Of a stretch of 64,000 nucleotides of DNA, positions 48,530 to 57,324 are shown one piece after another (position 1 is the first letter of the stretch; every line of letters begins with the position of its first letter). The stretch comes from Pseudoalteromonas sp. T1lg23B (GTDB lineage Bacteria > Pseudomonadota > Gammaproteobacteria > Enterobacterales > Alteromonadaceae). The stretch is taken from contig NZ_PQBZ01000030.1 in assembly GCF_002964665.1 (NCBI RefSeq), positions 1 to 64,000 of the forward strand, in the 5' to 3' direction. The notes under the pieces are model-generated. The model had not been told where the DNA came from. It saw nothing but the letters and a program-made list of their open reading frames with translations, and did no database searches. Position numbers and translations under genes: made by a program.

Positions 48530-50365
48530 TTAGCTGAAGCTTACAGCTCTACGCTCTTTGCGTTCACCATCACGACGAGGTGGACGTTTTCCTTCACTTC
48601 GTGGGTCTTTAAAGCTACGCTTTCTTTCGCCACGAGGCTCAGAACTACCAGCTTGATCAGCTGGGTGTGAGCTTTTAGTTAGCTTCATCGGACGCTTACA
48701 GATAAACACGTTCTGGAAGTGTGATACAACATCCGCAGGCATGTTTTGTGGTAACTGTACCGTACTATGTTCATTGAACAGACGGATGTCACCGATAAAC
48801 TTGCTTGAAATATCAGCTTCGTTTGCAATAGCACCAACAATGTTCTTAACTTGAACACCGTGATCACGGCCTACTTCGATACGATATGTATCCATAGGGC
48901 CTTGTGAGCTGTTGCGTGGACCACGATCTGAGCGTTCACGCTCTGAAGAACGTTCACGGCCTTTACGCTCACCTCGAGCCCCATCACGACCACGACTTTC
49001 GCGACGATCATCACGACGGTCATCACGTTCACGACGCTCGCGTTGGAACTTGATTTCTTCAACCTTAAGCGGTGATTGTTGCTGAGCTAAACACAGTAAA
49101 GCACCTGCTAAATCTTCGGCACTTAACTCAAGCTTTTGCGCTAAATCTTTCGCTACATCATTAAAGAACGTGATGTCTTTATGCTCAAGAGCTGTAGAAA
49201 GCTTAGCTTGTATGCTTGCAATACGTTTTGCTTCAACCACTTTAGCAGAAGGAAGCTCAACTTCAGCGATTTCTGATTTAGTGTGACGCATGATATTGCG
49301 TAGCAAATAACGCTCGTTATGCTTAACGAACAATATCGCTTTACCACTACGACCCGCACGACCAGTACGACCGATACGGTGAACGTATGCTTCGCTGTCT
49401 TGTGGAATATCGTAGTTGATTACTAAGCTTAAACGGTCAACATCTAGACCACGTGCAGCAACATCAGTTGCGATAACGATATCTAGTAAACCATTTTTCA
49501 AACGTTCTACAGTACGCTCACGCGCTTGCTGGTTCATATCACCATTAAGCGGTGCTGCTGAAAAACCTTCATGCTCAAGTAATTCTGCAAGCTGTACGGT
49601 ATCGTTTCGTGTACGTACGAACACAATCGCACCATCATATTCTTCCGCTTCTAAAAAGCGAACGATGGCTTTGTTTTTGTGTACGCTTGCACGCCAAAAT
49701 ACCTGCTCTACAGTAGAAACCGTAGAGTTACGAGCAGAAATATGAACTTGTTCAGCATTGTCTAAGTATTTTGCACAAATAGACTGAATTTGTTTTGGCA
49801 TCGTCGCTGAGAATAAACAAGTTTGCTTATTCTTTGGCGTTTTTTCCATGATGCTTTCAACGTCATCAATAAAGCCCATACGTAACATTTCATCGGCTTC
49901 GTCTAACACCAGTGCTGCAAGGTTAGATAAGTCGATAGTTTTACGATTTATATGGTCAATTAAGCGGCCCGGTGTAGCAACAATGATTTGCGCTCCACGA
50001 CGTAATGCGCTTAATTGGATGCCATAGCTTTGTCCACCATATAGGGCAAGTACTTCAACGCCCTTAGTGTATTTAGCATATTGTTCAAATGCTTCTGCCA
50101 CCTGGATGGCAAGTTCACGAGTTGGTGTTAACACCAAAATTTGTGGCTGCTTAGTAGCCGGGTCAATATTGTTCAATAATGGTAATGCAAATGCTGCTGT
50201 TTTACCTGTACCCGTCTGCGCTAGTCCCAGTACGTCCTTTCTTTCTAGCAATAACGGTATACATTGAGCTTGGATCTCAGATGGTGTCTTGTATCCTTGC
50301 TCTTCGACTGCTTTTAAAATTGCAGGAGAAAGATCTAAAGATTCAAACGTGACTGGTTCTGACAT
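48530..50365 (-). CDS. deaD: DEAD-box RNA helicase DeaD/CsdA
   Basis: The 611-residue helicase has Walker A AQTGTGKT (49-56), PTREL, DEAD (155-158), SAT (186-188) and HRIGRTGRAGR, then an Arg/Asp/Gly-rich linker and the DeaD/DbpA RNA-binding domain (about 495-565, TYRIEVGRDHGVQVKNIVGAI). The last 45 residues are again basic. It remodels RNA in cold adaptation and ribosome assembly. The ATG at 50365 is preceded by GAGG that lies inside a GC-rich hairpin, so translation may be temperature- or factor-controlled. A terminator follows the gene. Confidence 0.97.
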   Translation of the reverse strand: MSEPVTFESLDLSPAILKAVEEQGYKTPSEIQAQCIPLLLERKDVLGLAQTGTGKTAAFALPLLNNIDPATKQPQILVLTPTRELAIQVAEAFEQYAKYTKGVEVLALYGGQSYGIQLSALRRGAQIIVATPGRLIDHINRKTIDLSNLAALVLDEADEMLRMGFIDDVESIMEKTPKNKQTCLFSATMPKQIQSICAKYLDNAEQVHISARNSTVSTVEQVFWRASVHKNKAIVRFLEAEEYDGAIVFVRTRNDTVQLAELLEHEGFSAAPLNGDMNQQARERTVERLKNGLLDIVIATDVAARGLDVDRLSLVINYDIPQDSEAYVHRIGRTGRAGRSGKAILFVKHNERYLLRNIMRHTKSEIAEVELPSAKVVEAKRIASIQAKLSTALEHKDITFFNDVAKDLAQKLELSAEDLAGALLCLAQQQSPLKVEEIKFQRERRERDDRRDDRRESRGRDGARGERKGRERSSERERSDRGPRNSSQGPMDTYRIEVGRDHGVQVKNIVGAIANEADISSKFIGDIRLFNEHSTVQLPQNMPADVVSHFQNVFICKRPMKLTKSSHPADQAGSSEPRGERKRSFKDPRSEGKRPPRRDGERKERRAVSFS

Positions 50366-50400
50366 TAATGCGCCTCAACGAATTTAAAGAGGCGCGCATT
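50366..50400 (-). promoter_or_regulatory. Hairpin hiding the deaD ribosome-binding site
   Basis: On the minus strand, GCGCCTC pairs with GAGGCGC across a 12-base A+T-rich loop, extended by AAT / ATT with a small bulge. The right arm carries the GAGG Shine-Dalgarno element, 7 bases before the deaD ATG. The pairing is read directly; a role in cold or helicase-dependent control is inferred. Confidence 0.55.
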
Positions 50401-50536
50401 GTATAGGAAAAGCGCATCAAATGCTTGTACTAATTAGAACTATTTTATATGTGGTTGAAGTTGTACGTTTTTTAATCGTTTTTAATTTAGGTAATTAACA
50501 ATGTATTTACTAAGTTGTTATTGCTGCTCGTATTTT

Positions 50537-50561
50537 AACCGAACACATGGTTCGGTTTTTT
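50537..50561 (+). terminator. Plus-strand terminator without a visible gene
   Basis: AACCGAAC-acatg-GTTCGGTT followed by six T residues, oriented for the plus strand. Both flanking genes (deaD and grxA) are on the minus strand, so it may end a small plus-strand RNA antisense to the deaD leader, or protect against read-through. Confidence 0.6.
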
Positions 50562-50580
50562 AGCCGCTATTTAGTGGCGC

Positions 50581-50844
50581 TTAATTGTAAAGTTCTAAAT
50601 TTTCTTTGGCATAAGCCTCAAATTCAGTAAAACCACCGATGTGATTTTCATCGATAAATATTTGTGGCACCGTTGGGCAAGGTTTACCTGCGGATTTTTC
50701 TAAATCAGCCTTGCTCACGCCTTCTTTGATGATATCGACATAGCGGAACTTAAAATCGTCGCGTTGTACGCTCAAGCGTTCTGCAACTTCTTTTGCTCGT
50801 ACACAATAAGGGCAGCCTTCACGGCCAAAAATAACGGTAAACAC
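50581..50844 (-). CDS. grxA: Glutaredoxin 1 (GrxA)
   Basis: The 87-residue protein has the redox motif CPYC (11-14), the TVPQIFID cis-proline region and the GSH-binding HIGGFTEF, nearly matching E. coli GrxA (CPYC, VRAKE, GKPxxTVPQIF). It reduces disulfides, including ribonucleotide reductase, with glutathione. It has its own intergenic regions and is not coupled to deaD or ppiC. Confidence 0.95.
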   Translation of the reverse strand: MFTVIFGREGCPYCVRAKEVAERLSVQRDDFKFRYVDIIKEGVSKADLEKSAGKPCPTVPQIFIDENHIGGFTEFEAYAKENLELYN

Positions 50845-50945
50845 AATAAAACTCTCTTCTGTAATGTGGTTGACTGATTACAGTGTAGGGGAATTTTATC
50901 AAACTAAAAGTGACAAAAAACAATCGGACTAATCGAAAAAGTGGA

Positions 50946-51224
50946 TTAGGTTCTATAAACCGTTTTGATTAAGTGATACCCAAATTTGGTTTTTACCGGA
51001 CCATGTACTTCAAATAGGGGTTTCTTAAACACCACATCATCAAATGCTTTAACCATGTCACCCTTGTTAAACTCGCCTAAATCACCACCGCGCTTCTTTG
51101 AAGGGCAAAGTGAATGCTGTTTGGCAAGTTTGTTGAAATCTCCACCTTTGGCGAGTTTTGCTTTAATAGCAAGGCATTCTTGTTCAGTTTTTACCAAAAT
51201 ATGGTAGGCACAAGCTTTTGGCAT
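50946..51224 (-). CDS. ppiC: Parvulin-type peptidyl-prolyl isomerase PpiC
   Basis: The 92-residue single-domain parvulin matches E. coli PpiC throughout: AYHILVK, KGGDFNKLAKQHSLCPS, KRGGDLGEF and FGYHLIK. No signal peptide, so it is cytosolic. It speeds prolyl cis-trans isomerisation. GGAG lies 7 bases before the ATG. Confidence 0.95.
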   Translation of the reverse strand: MPKACAYHILVKTEQECLAIKAKLAKGGDFNKLAKQHSLCPSKKRGGDLGEFNKGDMVKAFDDVVFKKPLFEVHGPVKTKFGYHLIKTVYRT

Positions 51225-51355
51225 GACAGCTCCTCAATTCAAATAACGGCGAGATCATGCAGGGCTGGAAGAAAAAAAACAAGCCTTTGCTGAATGCTTT
51301 GAAGGCATAAAGCTCCCTTGTGAAGGCGCTCGTAGATTTAGTGAAGTGATGAAAT

Positions 51356-51384
51356 AAGGGCTTGCTGATGAAATGCAAGCCCTT
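51356..51384. repeat. Strong GC-rich hairpin after the TonB receptor gene
   Basis: AAGGGCTTGC / GCAAGCCCTT with a 9-base loop, 24 bases beyond the receptor stop on the minus strand. It probably ends or protects that mRNA, although the U-tract after it is poor. Confidence 0.6.
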
Positions 51385-51407
51385 AGAGGCACCCTAAGCT
51401 AACTTAC

Positions 51408-53483
51408 TTAGAAGGTGACACTGAAGCCGATAGAAGGGCGCATTTCGAAGTCATCTTCTTCCTCTTTTATGTGTAAATCATCGATAGAGTTAACTTTTTT
51501 GTAGTCTAGGTCGATATAGCTCACATTCTTTTGTCCATAGGCATTCATTAACTCAAGGATCAGTTTGCCGTCGAGCCCGAATAGTTGTGTTTTTCTCTCA
51601 AAACGTATGTCGAGCCTGTGATAAAGATCATGGCGCTCTGAAAAAGGTTCACCATAGATGGGTAAAAAGTGGTTCTCATAGTTGGGGTTTTGTTGTACTC
51701 CTACGATGGGGGTATAGGCCTGCCCGCTGCGTGCTGTAAAGTTGAAACCTCCCTCCCATCGTTCATTGATCTCATAGTGGAAAACAGCATTGAACACCAA
51801 AGGGGTATCGGCAAAATAATCTCGAGTGATATGGTGTCTTGTGTCGGTGCGTTCACTTTTGGCATAGCTCAAGGCTACCCAGCCATACCAGTTGTCAGTC
51901 TTATTTTTGCTCAGTAACAAGTCAATACCATAGGCTTTTCCTTCGACTTGATTACTATAAAGTTGATGCGCATCAGAAGCGCTTGATTCAATAGCCAGTG
52001 GTAGGTTATCCATGGTTTTATAGTAACCCTCAACAGACCATGACCATTCGTTCTGAAGCTGTTGCTCGAATCCTAATGTAAAGTGATCGGATACTTGTGA
52101 TCTTAGGTTTGGGTTACCAACGCTTGGTATGATGTATTCGATATCCTGCATACGATTATATCGCCCATATTTGGCGGTGATAGTGCTAGCGTCGGTGAAA
52201 TAATAATTCAACGCTAAACGAGGTGAAGTAAAATGCTCATCGGTGTAGTCATTGTGCTGTAGTTGAATGCCAAACTCTGATTGCAGCTGGTCAGATAACT
52301 GCCATAGGTGGGTAAAGCCAACAAATGCTGAATCAATGTCAACTTGCTGTTTGCCTTGAATCGGGATGCCTTTTTTTAGGTCGCAATCTGGGTCAAGTTC
52401 AGTGCATAGGTATTGAAATGTGTCGTAGCTATAGGTGGTTTCATTGTCGAAATAAGCGAAGTCGGTAATGAGTCTATGTTTTGCGTTAATGCGATAATTG
52501 AGCTGCGCTTTGTAGCTATATTGCTGTTCTTTCTCCTGTTCAAAATAGCCCTGACTGAGCGTGGCTTGTTTGCCATATTCAAGGCGACCAGAATGCGCCA
52601 GCGCGCCGACGCCCACTTTGAGATGGAAGTCTTTATGATAGTGATCCCAAAGTAAACTTTGGCTATTAAAGTCACGAATAAACCTCGCGTCACCCTGATA
52701 TTCGGGGGTTTTCTTGGCAAGATCTGCGCGTTCATTGAATCCGGCTGCGGCAGAGTCCTCAGCACCGGTAAAGTTAAAGGTCAGGGTGTTGTTGTTATTT
52801 ATATCCCATAGCCACTTTCCTTGATAATCATGGTCGTCGGGGGCATCATTAATCACCACACCATTTGGCTTGCCATCATCATCTTCCAACTCTTCACCTT
52901 TTGAGAAAAATAACGGTAAAGTGCTTTTGCGTGCTGATACATAGAATGCCGAGTTCTGTGTGGCTTGACCCTCCAAAAAGATACCAGCATTGAACATAGT
53001 GAAATCTAGAGTCGTTGTCAGGGGTTGATATTTGGGATTACGTAATGTGACATCAAATACGGCTCCCGTTGCATTGCTATAGGCTGCGCCATAGCCTGCT
53101 GAATACAATTGAAAATCTTGGATGATATGTCGGTTAAAAATAGAGCTACCAAAATCATGGAAAATGTAGCCTGCGGGCATAAAGTCGACTTCGAAAATAT
53201 TATCACTTGGTGATGAACCTCGAACCGCAGGTTCACTCATCGAGCCACCTGCGGCTACAACACCTGGTAAAGCATAGACTGCCCGCAAGGGATCGCCCAT
53301 AGCGCCAGGCATTTCGACCAGTTTCTCTGTATCCTCGGTGATGGTGCTGGTAATACTACTGCGCTTGTAGTGTACTTCTATATGTTCCATGTCTTTGGGC
53401 GCATCTTGTGCTTGTGCACTTAGGGTTAAACTCAGCATGATGGGGCTGAGCTGAAAAGTTAGTCGTTGAGCGAGATTGAGCAT
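51408..53483 (-). CDS. TonB-dependent outer-membrane receptor, co-located with a thioredoxin-like gene
   Basis: About 691 residues. I start at the ATG at 53483 (MLNLAQRLTFQLS), which begins a signal peptide ending LSAQAQ-D and has CAGGAA about 8 bases upstream; the open frame extends 34 codons further without support. The plug domain (about 25-140, AVRGSSPSDNIFEVDFMPAGY, YGAAYSNATGAVFDV) leads to a barrel ending in GFSVTF. The plug has the pattern of receptors with a promiscuous substrate; the ligand is unknown. The thioredoxin-like gene lies 108 bases upstream on the same strand. Confidence 0.93.
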   Translation of the reverse strand: MLNLAQRLTFQLSPIMLSLTLSAQAQDAPKDMEHIEVHYKRSSITSTITEDTEKLVEMPGAMGDPLRAVYALPGVVAAGGSMSEPAVRGSSPSDNIFEVDFMPAGYIFHDFGSSIFNRHIIQDFQLYSAGYGAAYSNATGAVFDVTLRNPKYQPLTTTLDFTMFNAGIFLEGQATQNSAFYVSARKSTLPLFFSKGEELEDDDGKPNGVVINDAPDDHDYQGKWLWDINNNNTLTFNFTGAEDSAAAGFNERADLAKKTPEYQGDARFIRDFNSQSLLWDHYHKDFHLKVGVGALAHSGRLEYGKQATLSQGYFEQEKEQQYSYKAQLNYRINAKHRLITDFAYFDNETTYSYDTFQYLCTELDPDCDLKKGIPIQGKQQVDIDSAFVGFTHLWQLSDQLQSEFGIQLQHNDYTDEHFTSPRLALNYYFTDASTITAKYGRYNRMQDIEYIIPSVGNPNLRSQVSDHFTLGFEQQLQNEWSWSVEGYYKTMDNLPLAIESSASDAHQLYSNQVEGKAYGIDLLLSKNKTDNWYGWVALSYAKSERTDTRHHITRDYFADTPLVFNAVFHYEINERWEGGFNFTARSGQAYTPIVGVQQNPNYENHFLPIYGEPFSERHDLYHRLDIRFERKTQLFGLDGKLILELMNAYGQKNVSYIDLDYKKVNSIDDLHIKEEEDDFEMRPSIGFSVTF

Positions 53484-53591
53484 GATTCGGTTCCTGAAAT
53501 TAGTCCTTAATGACAGGAAGTAGTGTACCGATATGTGTTGTTTAAGAGTTTTAGGTTTACGTAATGAATTGTCGGTTTTCATCACATAAAT

Positions 53592-54074
53592 TTACATTCT
53601 CAGGCGCAGACCTAACTCGCTGGAATAGCCTACTGAGCGTTCGACGATGTTACTTTTTTCATCTAATACATAATAACTGGGGTAAGCGCTGATTCGGTAG
53701 TTTGCTTTGAGATTGTTGTCACCTAATAAAATAGGCATGGATAAACTCAGGTCATCAACAAAATGTCTAACTTGATTGGTAGTTTGAAAGTCCAGTGCAA
53801 TTGCCACTACATTTATCTGACGCTCTAGGTAGAGCTTGTTTAGGTTTGGCATACTGAGTTTGCACACATGGCACCATGGTGCAAAAAAATAAATAATGGT
53901 TTTTTGTCCTTGCAATGAGTCTAAACTCACACGCTGCGTGTGCTCTAGAGCTGGAAGGGAAAAGTAGGGGGCTTGCTGAATACCCGCATCCGATAGCATG
54001 TCTTTTTCTTGATATGCAGTGATAAGTAAAAATACACATATCATGATGATTAGTTGCATCAATAACTTAGCCAT
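53592..54074 (-). CDS. Membrane-anchored thioredoxin-like protein (TlpA/ResA type)
   Basis: The 160-residue protein has an N-terminal hydrophobic anchor (about 5-20) and a thioredoxin fold with FFAPWCHVC (active-site C68 and C71), preceded by PYFSLPALEH and followed by a central insertion and a cis-Pro region ISAYPSYYVLD. Located in the periplasm, it would reduce disulfides of another envelope protein. It is immediately upstream of a TonB receptor on the same strand, so a shared job in that system is likely but not shown. Confidence 0.88.
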   Translation of the reverse strand: MAKLLMQLIIMICVFLLITAYQEKDMLSDAGIQQAPYFSLPALEHTQRVSLDSLQGQKTIIYFFAPWCHVCKLSMPNLNKLYLERQINVVAIALDFQTTNQVRHFVDDLSLSMPILLGDNNLKANYRISAYPSYYVLDEKSNIVERSVGYSSELGLRLRM

Positions 54075-54182
54075 GTATGTCAGACCAAACAGGATTATTT
54101 ATATGCAGTGTACTATGGTTTTTCGTGATAACGAAGGTGGTAGGCGCGCATTAATAAAGCAACACACGCCTTTTCTGTGGTG

Positions 54183-55889
54183 TTATCCTAGATAGCGTTT
54201 TGCTTTTTGAGGTTTGATTTTAGTCAAATCGACAAGTACTAATCCGTCAATACAGTTATTAAAATCAGGATCGATACTAAAACACAAAAAGTTAGCACCT
54301 TCATGCTCACACAGTTCAGTGTATTGCTTAAATAATGTTGGCACTTGGGCACCCATATTTGCGAGTACATGTTTTAGTTCAGCAAAGTCTTCTTTTATAT
54401 CGTCGCCGTCAAATAGCGCTTGATACTGACTAATTTGTTGGTTGGTAAGTTTAAACTCGTTTTTAGGTTGCGCGTGATTTGGTAGCGAGGAAAAGTAATG
54501 TGAATAATGATAAACCAACATCGCTTTTGCCTCTTCAGGTAAGCTATTTGATAAACTTACCGCTCCGAACAAGTAACGATGTTCTGGATAGCGCTTAACA
54601 AAAGCGCCAATACCGTACCACAGATAATCTAGACTTTTTCTTCCCCAATACTTAGGTTGTACAAAACTACGGCCAAGTTCTAGGCCGTGTTCAAAGTATG
54701 GTTGCATTTTATCGCTGTAGTGAAATAGGCTATCCGTGTACAAACCTTGCTGTCCATATTCTTTGAGCACTTGTTTTGCACTTGCCAGCCGATAGGCACC
54801 GACCAATTCTAATTGATTAGGGTCCCAAAGCACTAAGTGTTGATAATGCATGTCATATTTATCAATATCACGGCGCTTACCACTGCCCTCTCCAACGGCG
54901 CGAAAGGCAATTTCTCTCAACCTACCAAGTTCTCTGAAAATGACGGAACTTCCTTGGTATTGATAAAGATAAATTTGCATGCCATCGTGGGTTTGACCTA
55001 GAAGCTCACAGGTTTCTAATGCTTTTTTGAGTTCTTTTCGGCATTCGGACACGGCGATTGGCGTTCGGGTTTTCAGTGGCAGGGGTTTTTTACTGCTAAG
55101 ACGGTATAGCTGTTTGCGAATAAGGCCAACGATCTCTTTGTCTTTTAGGTTTTCGATTAGGTATGACTCTGGCGGGATGGAAGCCCCGATTTCGAATTCC
55201 AGTGATTTCTGTCGCTGTTTAAACATTTCTTTTACTAATAGTAAACTTGCCAACGGCTTGTAAATCATGGAAGTACCGTAAAACAACGGGCTATTTTTAG
55301 CTTTGATATAAACCGGTAGTATTGGGCTGTTTGCTTTCTTTGCCATTCGCAAAAAGCCGGAATTCCACTTGCAATCTTTGATACCAGTAGGGCTTAAACG
55401 TGAAACTTCACCGGCCGGGAATATCAGCAACGCGCCCTCTTGCTTGAGATGTGATTGAATGTTAGCAAGCTCTTGCTTTCGGCTTGTACCAGAGAGGTTA
55501 TCTACGGGCAGCAGCAATGAATGCATCGGAGTGATTGACATCAACATTCTATTGGCGACGACTTTTAAATCCGGACGAACTTTTGTGATGACACGGATTA
55601 ATGCGAGTGCATCCAACGAACCAATGGGGTGATTGGCAACAATTACGAGGCTACCTTCACTGGGAATATGTTCGATTTGCTTTGGTTTGTAACGAGCATC
55701 AAAATCCAGTTCATCAAGTACCTGCTCGACAAACTCTATACCTTGCAGGTGCGGGTAGGTGTCGGCAAACGCAACAAACTCCTGCTCATGTAGTAAATAA
55801 CCTAGACCTTTTTTCACCAGTCCTTTGACTTTTGGAGACTGTTCAAGCTGAGGCAAATTAGCTTCGATAACTTTATCGACACTGATCAT
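54183..55889 (-). CDS. olsF: Bifunctional ornithine-lipid synthase OlsF-like (acyltransferase pair)
   Basis: The 568-residue protein joins a PlsC-like O-acyltransferase (about 75-260; NHPIGSLDA as a variant of the NHx4D motif, FPAGEVSRLS) to a C-terminal OlsB/GNAT-like N-acyltransferase (about 300-560; RELGRLREIAFRAVGEGSGK, DKYDMHYQHLVLWD). In Serratia OlsF the C-terminal part acylates ornithine to lyso-ornithine lipid and the N-terminal part adds the second chain. Ornithine lipids are phosphate-free membrane lipids. No phosphate box was sought in detail. It stands alone on the minus strand. Confidence 0.88.
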   Translation of the reverse strand: MISVDKVIEANLPQLEQSPKVKGLVKKGLGYLLHEQEFVAFADTYPHLQGIEFVEQVLDELDFDARYKPKQIEHIPSEGSLVIVANHPIGSLDALALIRVITKVRPDLKVVANRMLMSITPMHSLLLPVDNLSGTSRKQELANIQSHLKQEGALLIFPAGEVSRLSPTGIKDCKWNSGFLRMAKKANSPILPVYIKAKNSPLFYGTSMIYKPLASLLLVKEMFKQRQKSLEFEIGASIPPESYLIENLKDKEIVGLIRKQLYRLSSKKPLPLKTRTPIAVSECRKELKKALETCELLGQTHDGMQIYLYQYQGSSVIFRELGRLREIAFRAVGEGSGKRRDIDKYDMHYQHLVLWDPNQLELVGAYRLASAKQVLKEYGQQGLYTDSLFHYSDKMQPYFEHGLELGRSFVQPKYWGRKSLDYLWYGIGAFVKRYPEHRYLFGAVSLSNSLPEEAKAMLVYHYSHYFSSLPNHAQPKNEFKLTNQQISQYQALFDGDDIKEDFAELKHVLANMGAQVPTLFKQYTELCEHEGANFLCFSIDPDFNNCIDGLVLVDLTKIKPQKAKRYLG

Positions 55890-56064
55890 ATAACTGTCCT
55901 ATCGAATACGATTAACAGTAGATTAGAAATATCCCGTGACAGTCATGTTGCAAATATCTGGCAGTTGTATGACATTGCATGATACCTACGTAATATAAAG
56001 TGGTGCTGGGTTTTTGATATCGAATTGGTTAGCATGACAAAAATACATTGTGATGAGGTGAAGA

Positions 56065-56985
56065 ATGTCTTTATTGGTATGTGTGACACGCAGAGACAAC
56101 ACAAAATTACTTGCTAAGTTAAGGTCGTTGTTACCAGATGTTGAGATAAATGAGTGGCCACATTGTTCTGCACTCGATCGTGTCCGCTTTGTTCTAGCCT
56201 GGGGAGCACCAGATGATTTATGGCCTCAGTTACCGAACTTAGAAGTTGTTCAGTCGTATGGCGCAGGAGTTGATGGCATTGCTATGACATTATTACCAGC
56301 ACATGTTGTGGTAACGCGTATTGTTGATAAGCAACTTGCCGCTGATATGGCGGAATACGTTTTGACCCACGTCCTTGCACACAAGCTACGACTACGACAG
56401 TACTTTACTCAGCAAATACAACATAGTTGGAAGCCCAAGCGGGCACACCAAGGGATGAAAGTCGGTATTATGGGGTTAGGAGAACTTGGTAAAGTGGTTG
56501 CAGAACGTCTCATAGCGAATGACTTTAGAGTGAGTGGCTGGTCAGCGACCCCGAAAAGCTTGCCTGGCATTAGTTGCTATAGTGCAGCAGCTCAGCTATC
56601 AGAATTTTTGTCTGAACTTGATTATTTGGTATGCCTCTTACCACTTACTGAACAAACACAAGGCATACTCAATCGTCATGTATTTGAGCAGTTACCAAAT
56701 CATTGTGTATTGATAAACGTTGCCAGAGGGCGGCACGTGAATGAAGAGGACCTGTTGTGGGCGTTGGATAATGGTGAATTGGCTGGCGCTAGTTTGGACG
56801 TGTTCTCGCAAGAGCCTATTGACGCAACACACCCATTTTGGTCGCATCCATTGATCACCGTGACACCGCATTGTGCAGCATTGACTAGTATTGATACAGC
56901 TTGTGAGCAGATCGCAGCAAATTATGTTGCTCTGATAAATAATGAGCAAATCGATAATCAGGTAGATAGAGCGCGAGGTTATTAA
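56065..56985 (+). CDS. ghrA: Glyoxylate/hydroxypyruvate reductase A-like dehydrogenase
   Basis: The 306-residue D-2-hydroxyacid dehydrogenase has the NAD(P) loop GLGELG (about 137-142), LINVARGRHVNEEDLLWAL with the catalytic Arg nearby and HPLITVTPHCAA with the catalytic His. The short N-terminal domain lacks the long arm of PGDH-type enzymes, as in E. coli GhrA. It reduces glyoxylate or hydroxypyruvate. GAGGTG lies before the ATG. Single gene, followed by a small peptide gene. Confidence 0.9.
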   Translation: MSLLVCVTRRDNTKLLAKLRSLLPDVEINEWPHCSALDRVRFVLAWGAPDDLWPQLPNLEVVQSYGAGVDGIAMTLLPAHVVVTRIVDKQLAADMAEYVLTHVLAHKLRLRQYFTQQIQHSWKPKRAHQGMKVGIMGLGELGKVVAERLIANDFRVSGWSATPKSLPGISCYSAAAQLSEFLSELDYLVCLLPLTEQTQGILNRHVFEQLPNHCVLINVARGRHVNEEDLLWALDNGELAGASLDVFSQEPIDATHPFWSHPLITVTPHCAALTSIDTACEQIAANYVALINNEQIDNQVDRARGY

Positions 56986-57183
56986 GTAAATTTATATAAA
57001 ATATGAGAAAAGTACTATGTTATAGTATGTACAGGTATTGCAGCAATCTGACAGAACAGAACTCTGTACCTAACTTGTTACAAAAAGTTCACTTATTGTT
57101 CATATTGCTGTATGTAAAAACATCTTGTTCGTTCAGGGAATATTCAGTAAATTAATAAAAAACAATAAAAACAGGAGGCTAAG

Positions 57184-57324
57184 ATGAAAAGTAAACAAAG
57201 TGGTGTGAAATTCTCAATTATCCTTTTGTCAGTTATCATTTTGGGAGTATCCGCTTGGTTTACCAAGGCTCAGGCAAGTGCTTTGCCCGAGCATGATAAT
57301 AATGTGGTACATGTTAGCGCCTAG
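57184..57324 (+). CDS. 46-aa peptide with a signal-anchor and excellent ribosome site
   Basis: The ORF has a full AGGAGG element 5 bases before its ATG, the best in the window. The protein starts with basic residues (MKSKQSGVK), has a hydrophobic stretch (about 10-25) and an AQA-SA signal-peptidase-like site near residue 31, leaving a short acidic-histidine tail of about 15 residues. It could be a secreted or membrane-held peptide. It is convergent with smrA, overlapping by 11 bases, and no family is recognised. Confidence 0.55.
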   Translation: MKSKQSGVKFSIILLSVIILGVSAWFTKAQASALPEHDNNVVHVSA

